Below are positions 5,967 to 12,078 of a stretch of 28,922 nt of DNA, one piece after another; position 1 is the first letter of the stretch; each line of letters begins with the position of its first letter. Made by a program: the position numbers and the translations under genes. Under the pieces are notes generated by a model. That model had not been told where the DNA came from, did not search any database, and saw only the letters and a program-made list of their open reading frames with translations. The DNA comes from a virus, in the IMG/VR virus record IMGVR_UViG_3300035162_000891, positions 1 through 28,922 of that record; one strand, 5' to 3'.

Positions 5967-6172
5967 AATTTAATAACGATGACTACAAACATTGGACTGC
6001 CTTTCTTTCAAACCCAAACGAGTTCAATGAAAAAGAATATAACTTGGTGTGTAAACTCCACTCAAAATACTTTAAACATCAACTATTTAAACCCTGTCCC
6101 TCTTGTTCTAGAAGTATTATAAATCGTTATATAAAAGAATTAAATACCATTTACAAAAATGGGGATAAATAA
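5960..6172 (+). CDS. Small CxxC protein, 70 aa
   Basis: A 70-residue protein with an N-terminal Trp/Asn-rich helical part (DDYKHWTAFLSNPNEFNEKE), a LVCKLHSKYFKH segment and a CPSC motif at about residues 46-49 followed by a basic helix SIINRYIKEL. The extra Cys and His upstream could complete a zinc site. It overlaps both neighbours. The product looks like a small DNA-binding accessory protein, but I do not recognise a family. Confidence 0.6.
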   Translation: MVKFNNDDYKHWTAFLSNPNEFNEKEYNLVCKLHSKYFKHQLFKPCPSCSRSIINRYIKELNTIYKNGDK

Positions 6173-6569
6173 AATTCATAAACTAGAGCAAACTTTAATA
6201 AGGTTTTTAAATTTTGATGGCTGGGATTTAAAATGGACTGGAAAAGGTTACGAGCATTATGATGCTTCAGGATTTACAAGAAAAGGTGTTCCTTGTGTTA
6301 TTGAAATGAAATTTAGAAATAAATACTATGAGGATAAAATGCTTGAAAAATATAAATATGATGAATTAATGAAAATGGATAAAGAAATTGTAAAACTTTA
6401 TTTTGTAAATGATCCTAAAGGAAATTTTTTATATTGGTTAAATACATTAGAAATGCCAAAACCTGTAGAAAGATATTGTCCTGATACTACATTATGGACA
6501 AAAAAAAGAATACTAAAACCAGTATATCTCCTCAAGGAAAACCAAGCAACAAAAATAAACTTGAATTAA
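6159..6569 (+). CDS. Holliday-junction-resolvase-like PD-(D/E)XK nuclease
   Basis: A 136-residue protein. Residues 28-53 (GKGYEHYDASGFTRKG, then CVIEMKFR) give D35 and the E49-M50-K51 pair, the arrangement seen in archaeal-type and VRR-Nuc-like resolvases. A following YYEDKMLEKYKYDELMK helix and LYFVNDP strand complete the small nuclease fold. The C-terminal third (NTLEMP to TKINLN) carries a CPDTTLWTKKR segment. It lies after a small CxxC gene with a 14-base overlap and before the RNA unit at 6571. It probably processes branched DNA or trims modified DNA; the exact substrate is unknown. Confidence 0.65.
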   Translation: MGINKIHKLEQTLIRFLNFDGWDLKWTGKGYEHYDASGFTRKGVPCVIEMKFRNKYYEDKMLEKYKYDELMKMDKEIVKLYFVNDPKGNFLYWLNTLEMPKPVERYCPDTTLWTKKRILKPVYLLKENQATKINLN

Positions 6570-6570
6570 A

Positions 6571-6602
6571 TTTGTTTATTATATATTTTATATATATCTT
6601 TA
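6571..6602 (+). promoter_or_regulatory. Bacteroidota-type promoter
   Basis: TTTG at 6571-6574 and TATCTTTA at 6595-6602 with 20 bases between. It begins one base after a stop codon. Nearly identical in sequence to the promoter at 13338 over TTTGTTTATTA and the TA-rich spacer. The predicted start falls at about 6607-6610, exactly where the RNA stem begins. Confidence 0.65.
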
Positions 6603-6607
6603 TACTA

Positions 6608-6685
6608 TTAGTAATGAGGTTGAGCACTCAGTTAATTGGAAAGATGGAGTACAATTAAATCTTCTAACAACTCATTACTTTTTTT
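6608..6685 (+). ncRNA. Candidate small structured RNA with terminator stem
   Basis: No convincing open frame. AGTAATGAG (6610-6618) pairs perfectly with CTCATTACT (6671-6679), extended after one bulged G by TTG (6620-6622) with CAA (6668-6670); T-run to 6685. Inside, TTAATTG (6632-6638) pairs with CAATTAA (6652-6658), or AAGAT (6641-6645) with ATCTT (6659-6663). TGAGCACTCA (6621-6630) is a palindrome. The promoter's predicted start coincides with the foot of the stem, so this looks like a complete small-RNA gene of about 77 bases. A leader that attenuates the genes at 6703 onward is the alternative. Confidence 0.55.
6610..6685 (+). terminator. Long-stem intrinsic terminator closing the RNA unit
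   Basis: The 12-bp outer stem of the RNA (6610-6622 with 6668-6679) runs directly into seven T (6679-6685). The loop is about 45 bases with its own hairpin, longer than a usual terminator loop, so termination may depend on internal folding. Confidence 0.5.
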
Positions 6686-6702
6686 AATTTAAAATATTTA
6701 TT

Positions 6703-6885
6703 ATGATAAAACTTGAAAAGTACAAACAAAATTTAGCCATACAAGGAAACAAAGTATGGAGTTACACAACTAATGTTGCAACTATTGAAGGCAGTAAATT
6801 AATACAACACGGATGGTGGAGTGTTACTACTCAAAAGCATATTAATTATGTAGCAAAAGAACTTAATTTAGAATTAATTAAATGA
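6703..6885 (+). CDS. Hypothetical protein, 60 aa
   Basis: A compact 60-residue protein: MIKLEKYKQNLAIQGNKVWSYTTNVATIEGSKLIQHGWWS, then a helical end HINYVAKELNLELIK. A strand-rich start with V-x-S-Y-x-T-x-V-A and a tail of the kind in which a helix packs on a sheet resemble small conserved phage proteins of unknown function. It overlaps the exonuclease gene by four bases (ATGA). No role is proposed. Confidence 0.65.
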   Translation: MIKLEKYKQNLAIQGNKVWSYTTNVATIEGSKLIQHGWWSVTTQKHINYVAKELNLELIK

Positions 6886-7595
6886 TTTTATTGGTGGATG
6901 CGGATAGTTTAGTATTCGCAAGTTGTTTTAGAACTAAAAATAATCCAGAAGAAAATAAGTTTTATACTGACATAAAACATTCTATTGCAAAGTTTGACCA
7001 ACAATTTATGAAAATTGTAAACGATCTTGAAAATATATATGAGATTGAAAAGGTCATTACATTTAATGGATGCAAAGGTAATTTTAGAAAACAAATAACT
7101 AAAAATTATAAAGCTAATAGAAAAAAACAAGAGTTACCTCCACTTCTTCATCCTATGCACCAATACGTTAAAGATACTTACGAAAGTAAATATGCCTTTG
7201 GTGTTGAAACAGATGATATGGTAGCGAGATATTGGTTTACATTAAGCCAAGAATTTGGCAGAGATAATGTAATGATTATTTCCATTGATAAAGACTATAA
7301 ACAATTTCCTTGTCTTATGTATAATTATCATCATAAACATAAAGTCATTTTGGATATAAGCAAACAAGAAGCCTTATATAATTTCTATGAGCAAATGATA
7401 GTTGGAGATTCAGCAGACAATGTAAACTACTTTAAAGGCAAGGGAAAGAAGTTTGCTCAAAACTATTATCAGGATTGCAACACACAATACCAATATACTA
7501 AAAAACTTTATAAATTATTTAAACAACAATATAAAGGTAAAGCAAAATTGAAGTATATTGAATGCTATAATTTATTAAAATTAAGAACAACATAA
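6882..7595 (+). CDS. 5'-3' exonuclease / flap endonuclease-like (T5 D15, RNase H family)
   Basis: A 237-residue nuclease of the FEN/5'-3' exonuclease superfamily. Acidic metal ligands appear in order: VDADS with D6 and D8, then NYKANRKK at 75-82 (the basic arch segment), ETDDMVARYW at 109-118, IISIDKDYKQF at 132-142, and a helix-hairpin region starting GDSADNV at 175-181. It is shorter than T5 D15 (291 residues). It would remove RNA primers or trim 5' flaps during replication. It overlaps the upstream gene and is followed directly by a TTG-start gene. Confidence 0.85.
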   Translation: MILLVDADSLVFASCFRTKNNPEENKFYTDIKHSIAKFDQQFMKIVNDLENIYEIEKVITFNGCKGNFRKQITKNYKANRKKQELPPLLHPMHQYVKDTYESKYAFGVETDDMVARYWFTLSQEFGRDNVMIISIDKDYKQFPCLMYNYHHKHKVILDISKQEALYNFYEQMIVGDSADNVNYFKGKGKKFAQNYYQDCNTQYQYTKKLYKLFKQQYKGKAKLKYIECYNLLKLRTT

Positions 7596-7793
7596 TTGCA
7601 ACAACAAAACAATGTAAAAGATTATTTATATTTTTTAAATTACAGAAATAATTTAACACAATTTATTATTCAGAATTGTAGTTACAGCAAAAACAAAAAA
7701 AGACTTAATAGAATTAATGTTAATGAAAGAGAGTTGTTATCCCTTTTAAAAGAATTAACTGAAATAAGTTTGTATATTGATAAAATTAAATAA
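7596..7793 (+). CDS. Hypothetical protein with TTG start, 65 aa
   Basis: Begins with a TTG immediately after the exonuclease stop; no ATG is available in frame. The product, MQQQNNVKDYLYFLNYRNNL onward, is all-helical, aromatic at the start and contains SYSKNKKRLNRINVNERELLSLLKELTE. No family recognised. The unbroken frame filling the space to 7793 supports a gene. The TTG start is an inference from spacing. Confidence 0.5.
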   Translation: MQQQNNVKDYLYFLNYRNNLTQFIIQNCSYSKNKKRLNRINVNERELLSLLKELTEISLYIDKIK

Positions 7794-7804
7794 GTATTAA
7801 AAAA

Positions 7805-7822
7805 ATGTTATATATATATATA
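7805..7822 (+). promoter_or_regulatory. Diverged copy of the ATGTTATATAAATA motif
   Basis: ATGTTATATATATATATATG lies directly before the ATG at 7822. The first ten bases match the motif seen before virion genes; the AAATA part is replaced by a TA repeat. It is the weakest member and marks the start of the modification operon. Confidence 0.35.
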
Positions 7823-8358
7823 TGAAACAACAAGTTAAAATTTATAAAATAAAAGGAAATCCTAAAAATCCAAGAATTGTAAAAGATTATAATTTTAAAA
7901 AATTAGTTAATTCTATTAAAAACTTTCCTCAAATGATGGAAAAAAGACCTTTAATAGTTGATGAAAACTATATGATACTGGGAGGGAATATGAGATGGAA
8001 GGCTTGTCAAGAATTAAAAATGAAAGAAATTTGGATTGATGATGCTGAGGATTGGACTGAAGAACAAAAGAATGAATTTATTATAAAGGATAATGTTGGT
8101 TCAGGAGAATGGGATTGGGATTTATTAGCAAACGAATATAGTAATGAAGAACTTAAAGACTGGGGATTAGATGTTTGGCAGCCTGATGAAGATATAAACT
8201 TAGATGATTTTTTTGAAGAAGATAAATCAGAACCAGCAGAGGAAACAAATAAAATTGTTTTAGAATATTCTAAAGAAGATTACGAAATAATAATTAAAAA
8301 GTTTACTTCTTTAGGTGGCTCTAAGGAAAGTGTTGTTTGGGAATCATTAGGATTATGA
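7822..8358 (+). CDS. ParB/Srx-domain protein, candidate partner of DpdA
   Basis: A 178-residue protein. Residues 14-62 contain the ParB/sulfiredoxin nuclease-domain pattern: NPKNPRIVKDYNFKKLVNSI, then RPLIVDENYMILGGNMRWKA, with the family's GG-x-x-R box. The remainder is acidic (WTEEQKNEF and LDDFFEEDKSEPAEET) and ends in a helix with KESVVWESLGL, as in phage ParB-like proteins often next to DNA modification enzymes. The stop overlaps the DpdA start (ATGA), so the two are translationally coupled. It might position or energise DpdA on DNA, by analogy to bacterial DpdB working with DpdA. That link is inference. Confidence 0.75.
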   Translation: MKQQVKIYKIKGNPKNPRIVKDYNFKKLVNSIKNFPQMMEKRPLIVDENYMILGGNMRWKACQELKMKEIWIDDAEDWTEEQKNEFIIKDNVGSGEWDWDLLANEYSNEELKDWGLDVWQPDEDINLDDFFEEDKSEPAEETNKIVLEYSKEDYEIIIKKFTSLGGSKESVVWESLGL

Positions 8359-9086
8359 AAGTGTTTTTAGCAGGAAGCGGCTTAACAAAAGTTTGGCAAG
8401 ATAAAAATTATTATGATTTTTATAGGCTACAAACCTTTTACCACATAACCCCAAAAGAAGCATCTGAAATACATTTGTACAAAGATTTTCTTTTAGATAG
8501 TGGAGCATTTAGTTTTTTTGGAGGAAAAGAAGTAAACTGGAACAAGTATGTGACTACGTATATAGATTTTATTAATAAACACAATATAAAACATTTTTTT
8601 GAACTTGATTTATATTCAATTATAGAAATTAATGAAACTGAAAAATTAAGAGATAGAATTGAAAAAGAAACAGGTAAACAGTCAATCCCTGTATTTCATA
8701 AAATGTTAGGGGTAGAGTACTATAAAACTCTTTGTGAGAATTATAAATATATAGCTATATCAGCTTCGGGAATGTACGAAAGCAAGTGGACAAGAGAAGA
8801 ACCTAAAAGACTTGAAAAAATGGTAAGATACGCAAATAGTAAAGGAGTAAAAGTTCACGGATTAGGTTATACTAAAATTAAAATGCTGCATAAAATACCT
8901 TTTTATTCTGTTGATTCTACTTCTTGGTTAAGTGGAAATAGGTTTGGCGCAGTATATAGATTTAATGGTAATGGATTTAATAAAATTAGCAAACCAGCAG
9001 GAATGAGAGTTAAGACAAATTTAACCGCTGACAACAATTTTTATGAATGGGTAAAATTTCAAAAATATGCAGAACATAATTTATAA
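8355..9086 (+). CDS. dpdA: DpdA-like DNA guanine transglycosylase (7-deazaguanine insertion)
   Basis: I use the ATG at 8355, overlapping the previous stop. The 243-residue product is TGT-like, in the family that swaps guanine in DNA for a 7-deazaguanine. LLDSGAFSFF places D48-S49-G50 where TGT has its conserved active-site Asp (DSGGFQ). FFELDLYSI (D85) and HGLGYTK (168-174) fit the barrel, and SVDSTSW supplies D187, the likely nucleophile. It is shorter than bacterial DpdA (about 400 residues) and lacks the C-terminal zinc site of tRNA TGTs, as in phage versions. It sits in one operon with the four precursor genes, which strongly supports DNA modification and not tRNA queuosine. Confidence 0.82.
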   Translation: MKVFLAGSGLTKVWQDKNYYDFYRLQTFYHITPKEASEIHLYKDFLLDSGAFSFFGGKEVNWNKYVTTYIDFINKHNIKHFFELDLYSIIEINETEKLRDRIEKETGKQSIPVFHKMLGVEYYKTLCENYKYIAISASGMYESKWTREEPKRLEKMVRYANSKGVKVHGLGYTKIKMLHKIPFYSVDSTSWLSGNRFGAVYRFNGNGFNKISKPAGMRVKTNLTADNNFYEWVKFQKYAEHNL

Positions 9087-9092
9087 AAAAAA

Positions 9093-9758
9093 ATGAAAAA
9101 AGCAATAGTATTACTATCAGGAGGGCAAGATTCTACAACTTGTTTGTATTGGGCAAAAAAATATTATAATCATATTGAGGCAATAGGTTTTGATTATGGA
9201 CAAAGCCATAAACAAGAATTAAAACAAGCAGAAAAAATAGCATCAAGATTAAATATTAAATATAAAATATTTAACATAAAAGGACTTTTAGCATCCTCCT
9301 CTTTAACAGAACACACAGATCATTCCAAAGCATCTTATATTGACGATAGTTTACCGGCATCTTTTACAGCAGGAAGAAATATATTATTTTTAACAATAGC
9401 GGCAAGTTATGGAGCAGAGCAAGGAATAAACGATTTAGTAACTGGAGTTTGTCAAACTGATTATAGTGGCTATCCTGACTGTAGAAAATCAACTATGGAT
9501 GCTTTACAAACCACTTTATCTTTAGGGTTGGGCGCAGGAGATTATAGAATACATACTCCTTTAATGTATTTAGATAAAGCAGAAACTTGGAAGTTAGCTA
9601 AAGACTTAAATTGTTTAGATGTTATTATAAACGATACTTTAACAGACTACAATGGAGATATGACTGAAAACGAATGGGGTTATGGTAACGAAAATAATCC
9701 AGCAACCGAATTAAGAGTAAAAGGATATTATAAAGCAAAAGAAAAAGGTTGGATATGA
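9093..9758 (+). CDS. queC: QueC, 7-cyano-7-deazaguanine synthase, zinc site lost
   Basis: A 221-residue PP-loop enzyme that converts CDG to preQ0 with ATP and ammonia. SGGQDS at residues 9-14 is the PP-loop, and the core (GFDYGQSH, PASFTAGRN, GVCQTDYSGYPDCR) is typical. Unusually, all four structural zinc cysteines are missing. The family's TCY reads TDY (D185), and the usual CGxCPAC reads NENNPAT at residues 199-205, so the Cys positions hold N199, N202 and T205. The flanking WGYG and ELRxKG are intact, so this is substitution and not truncation. It may fold without zinc, or make only the amide (ADG), or act with reduced efficiency. Six bases separate it from dpdA. Confidence 0.88.
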   Translation: MKKAIVLLSGGQDSTTCLYWAKKYYNHIEAIGFDYGQSHKQELKQAEKIASRLNIKYKIFNIKGLLASSSLTEHTDHSKASYIDDSLPASFTAGRNILFLTIAASYGAEQGINDLVTGVCQTDYSGYPDCRKSTMDALQTTLSLGLGAGDYRIHTPLMYLDKAETWKLAKDLNCLDVIINDTLTDYNGDMTENEWGYGNENNPATELRVKGYYKAKEKGWI

Positions 9759-10162
9759 AAATAGAAAAGAAATATTATTTTTATGCAGGACACCGAAATA
9801 AAACAGCAGGAGAAAAATGCTCAAGATTACACGGACACACTTATGATGTCAAATGTGTGTTTAGATTTACTATAATGAAAGACGGAATAACAATGTTGTT
9901 TAGTGATATTGATAAAAAAGTAGAACCTATAATTAAATTCTATGACCACTATTTTATTTTATGGGAAGAAGACCCATTATGTGATATATTAAGATTTGCA
10001 AACGAACCTTATCGTCAAGTACCTTTTGAAACTTCAGCAGAGAATATGGCAATATGGTTATTTAATAGAATAAAGAACGAAGCAAAAATGCCAATAGTAA
10101 GAATAGAATTACAAGAAACAAAAACAAGTACAATTATATATGAGCCAGAAATTAGCAATTAG
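9755..10162 (+). CDS. queD: QueD, 6-carboxy-5,6,7,8-tetrahydropterin synthase
   Basis: ATG at 9755 overlaps the queC stop (ATGA); an in-frame TTG two codons earlier is less likely. The 135-residue product belongs to the PTPS/QueD family, the second step from GTP. Zinc ligands H13 (YAGHRN), H27 and H29 (LHGH) are present, with the catalytic Cys at 22 (EKCSRLHGHTY). A Glu in the C-terminal ELQETKTSTIIYE matches the substrate-binding Glu. The length is normal (about 120-140). It is expected to act on dihydroneopterin triphosphate made by FolE at 10871. Confidence 0.9.
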   Translation: MKIEKKYYFYAGHRNKTAGEKCSRLHGHTYDVKCVFRFTIMKDGITMLFSDIDKKVEPIIKFYDHYFILWEEDPLCDILRFANEPYRQVPFETSAENMAIWLFNRIKNEAKMPIVRIELQETKTSTIIYEPEISN

Positions 10163-10871
10163 TGAAGTCTTTTACTCTATTCAAGGAGAAGGAAAGACTG
10201 TAGGAATACCAAGTGTCTTTGTTAGGTTAGGAGGATGTAATTTAATGTGTGGAGGAATGGGAACTCAATTTGATGGAGAGTTACATAATGGAGCAGAGTT
10301 TAGATGTGATACTGTAGAGGTGTGGATGAATGCCCAAGCTAAAGAAATACATAAAGTTTTAAATAAAGAATGTATTAAAGCAATTAAAAACAATGCTCAT
10401 ATAGTTTTAACAGGAGGAGAACCAATGATGCAGCAAAAAGGTTTAATTGAATTTATTAAATATGTTAAAACAAAAATAAATAATAAAGCATATTTTGAAG
10501 TTGAAACTAATGGAACTATAATGCCAAATGAATATTTATTACTTCATATTGATTTATGGAATTGTAGTCCTAAACTTCTTAATTCTGGTAACGATAGGTC
10601 ACTTACATTTAAACCTGAAGTCATTGATGTATTGAATCATTGTAATACAATTTTTAAATTTGTAATAAATAAAAACAATGAGTGGGAAGAAATTAAAGAA
10701 TTATATCTACCAATTATAGATAAGAAGAAAATTTATTTAATGCCGGCAGGAGAGAACCAAGAGTTATTAAATAAGAATAAAATAAAAGTAGTTGAGATAG
10801 CAAAAAAAAATTATTTAAATTTTACTACAAGATTACATATTGACATTTGGAATAAAAAAACTGGAGTATAA
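10140..10871 (+). CDS. queE: QueE, 7-carboxy-7-deazaguanine synthase (radical SAM)
   Basis: A 243-residue radical-SAM enzyme making CDG from QueD's product. The start ATG lies inside the end of queD (23-base overlap), and the N-terminus SEVFYSIQGEGKTVGIPSVF is canonical. Cluster cysteines read GCNLMC (C33, C37) and then FRCDT (C56): 18 residues with TQFDGELHNGAEF separate the second and third, where most QueE have two. I have seen similar inserts in phage QueE sequences. VLTGGEPMMQ binds SAM, and FKFVIN and MPAGEN follow in family order. It would supply the substrate for QueC. Confidence 0.9.
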   Translation: MSQKLAISEVFYSIQGEGKTVGIPSVFVRLGGCNLMCGGMGTQFDGELHNGAEFRCDTVEVWMNAQAKEIHKVLNKECIKAIKNNAHIVLTGGEPMMQQKGLIEFIKYVKTKINNKAYFEVETNGTIMPNEYLLLHIDLWNCSPKLLNSGNDRSLTFKPEVIDVLNHCNTIFKFVINKNNEWEEIKELYLPIIDKKKIYLMPAGENQELLNKNKIKVVEIAKKNYLNFTTRLHIDIWNKKTGV

Positions 10872-11722
10872 TGGAAAAATCATATATCACTTGGGAAGTT
10901 ATTTACGATAGAGTAAATACAATATTAGAAAACACACCTAAAGATAAAACCTTTTATGGTGTTCCAAGAGGAGGACAAATAGTAGCAGGAATGACAGGCA
11001 GAGCAGTTGATAAGATTGAAGATGCTGATATTATTATTGATGACTTAATAGATAGTGGAGCAACTCAAGAAAGATATAAAAAGTATAATAAACCTTTTGT
11101 GGCTTTAATAGATAAAAGAATAGAACTTCAAAATCAATGGTTAGTATTTCCTTGGGAGATGAGAGACAACGATAAAGAAGAAAGTGTAGAGGAAACTGTA
11201 GAAGATAATGTAACCAGATTATTACAATTCTTTGGAGAAGATGTTACAAGAGAAGGTTTAAAAGATACTCCTAAAAGATATGTTAAATTCTTTCAAGAGT
11301 TTTTAAATCCTCCTAAATGGAACTGCACTACATTTGAAGGAGAAGGTTATGATGAAATGATAATACAAAAAGATATTCCGTTTCATTCATTATGCGAACA
11401 TCACATAGCACCATTTTTTGGAGTAGGTCATATTGCTTATATTCCAAATAAAAAGATTGTAGGATTATCTAAACTCGCAAGAACTTTAGAAACCTATTCA
11501 AGAAGATTACAGAACCAAGAAAGGATTACAACACAAGTAGCTGAGTTTTTGTGGAATGAATTACAACCAAAAGGAGTTGCAGTATCACTTACTGCGAAAC
11601 ATATGTGTATGGAAATGAGAGGGGTTAAAAAACATAACACATCAACAACAACTAACAAGTTATTAGGATTCTTTAAAACTGATCCAGACGCAAGAAATGA
11701 ATTTTTAAACTCTATCAGATAA
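10871..11722 (+). CDS. folE: Phosphoribosyltransferase-GTP cyclohydrolase I fusion
   Basis: A 283-residue two-domain protein. Residues 1-95 have a short type-I phosphoribosyltransferase: VPRGG at 31-35 and the PRPP loop DIIIDDLIDSGAT at 53-65. After an acidic linker (about 98-112) comes a full FolE: LCEHH with C175, H177 and H178 and the second zinc Cys in KHMCMEMRGV (C246). FolE converts GTP to dihydroneopterin triphosphate, the first step to preQ0. The PRT domain might return the guanine that DpdA releases to GMP and so to GTP, but that is inference. The start overlaps the queE stop (TAATG). The terminase small-subunit ATG overlaps this stop in the same way. Confidence 0.85.
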   Translation: MEKSYITWEVIYDRVNTILENTPKDKTFYGVPRGGQIVAGMTGRAVDKIEDADIIIDDLIDSGATQERYKKYNKPFVALIDKRIELQNQWLVFPWEMRDNDKEESVEETVEDNVTRLLQFFGEDVTREGLKDTPKRYVKFFQEFLNPPKWNCTTFEGEGYDEMIIQKDIPFHSLCEHHIAPFFGVGHIAYIPNKKIVGLSKLARTLETYSRRLQNQERITTQVAEFLWNELQPKGVAVSLTAKHMCMEMRGVKKHNTSTTTNKLLGFFKTDPDARNEFLNSIR

Positions 11723-12078
11723 TGAACAAAACCGAACACCATAAAAAAGCATTATTAGAAGCACTTAGAAAAACTTTAGGGATAGTAACAAATGCTTGTG
11801 ATAAAGTAAATGTAGGAAGAACCACATATTATGATTGGTATAATAACGATGAGGAGTTTAGAAACAAAGTAGATGACTTACAGAATGTAGCTTTAGATTT
11901 TGCAGAAAGTCAATTACATAAACAAATATCAAAGCAATCAACAGCAGCAACTATATTCTATTTAAAGACAAAAGGAAAGAAAAGGGGGTATATTGAAAGA
12001 CAAGAAATTACAGGTGCTGATGGAATGCCTACTAACTTTCAAATAGAAATAATTGATAAAACCGAAGATACAGACTAA
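11722..12078 (+). CDS. terS: Terminase small subunit
   Basis: A 118-residue protein with an N-terminal helix-turn-helix: ALLEALRKTLGIVTNACDKVNVGRTTYYDWYNNDEEF (about residues 10-46), the recognition-helix pattern GRTTYYDWxxxDEEF being typical of small terminases. A helical oligomerisation stretch LDFAESQLHKQISKQSTAATIFYLKTKGK follows, then the family's RGYIERQEITG box. It would recognise the packaging site and load the large subunit. It overlaps the large terminase gene by 26 bases. Confidence 0.85.
   Translation: MNKTEHHKKALLEALRKTLGIVTNACDKVNVGRTTYYDWYNNDEEFRNKVDDLQNVALDFAESQLHKQISKQSTAATIFYLKTKGKKRGYIERQEITGADGMPTNFQIEIIDKTEDTD

Noticed and set aside
6608-6685. H-type pseudoknot combining TTAATTG:CAATTAA with AAGAT:ATCTT
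   Set aside because: The two helices would be joined by a zero-base loop that must span a 7-bp stem, which is sterically impossible. They are better seen as alternative pairings.
6571-6685. preQ1-type riboswitch near queuosine-like genes
   Set aside because: It lacks the preQ1 aptamer core, and the queuosine-like genes lie more than 1 kb further on with a different leader. No aptamer signature was found.
6909-7130. Open frames on the minus strand, including 11494-11742, 21120-21380, 22352-22747 and 23572-24006
   Set aside because: All lie inside well-supported + strand genes, and their products are low-complexity or lack motifs. They are reverse-complement shadows.
9749-9754. TTG start two codons before the queD ATG
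   Set aside because: The ATG at 9755 already forms the ATGA overlap used by neighbouring genes, and the family start fits better.
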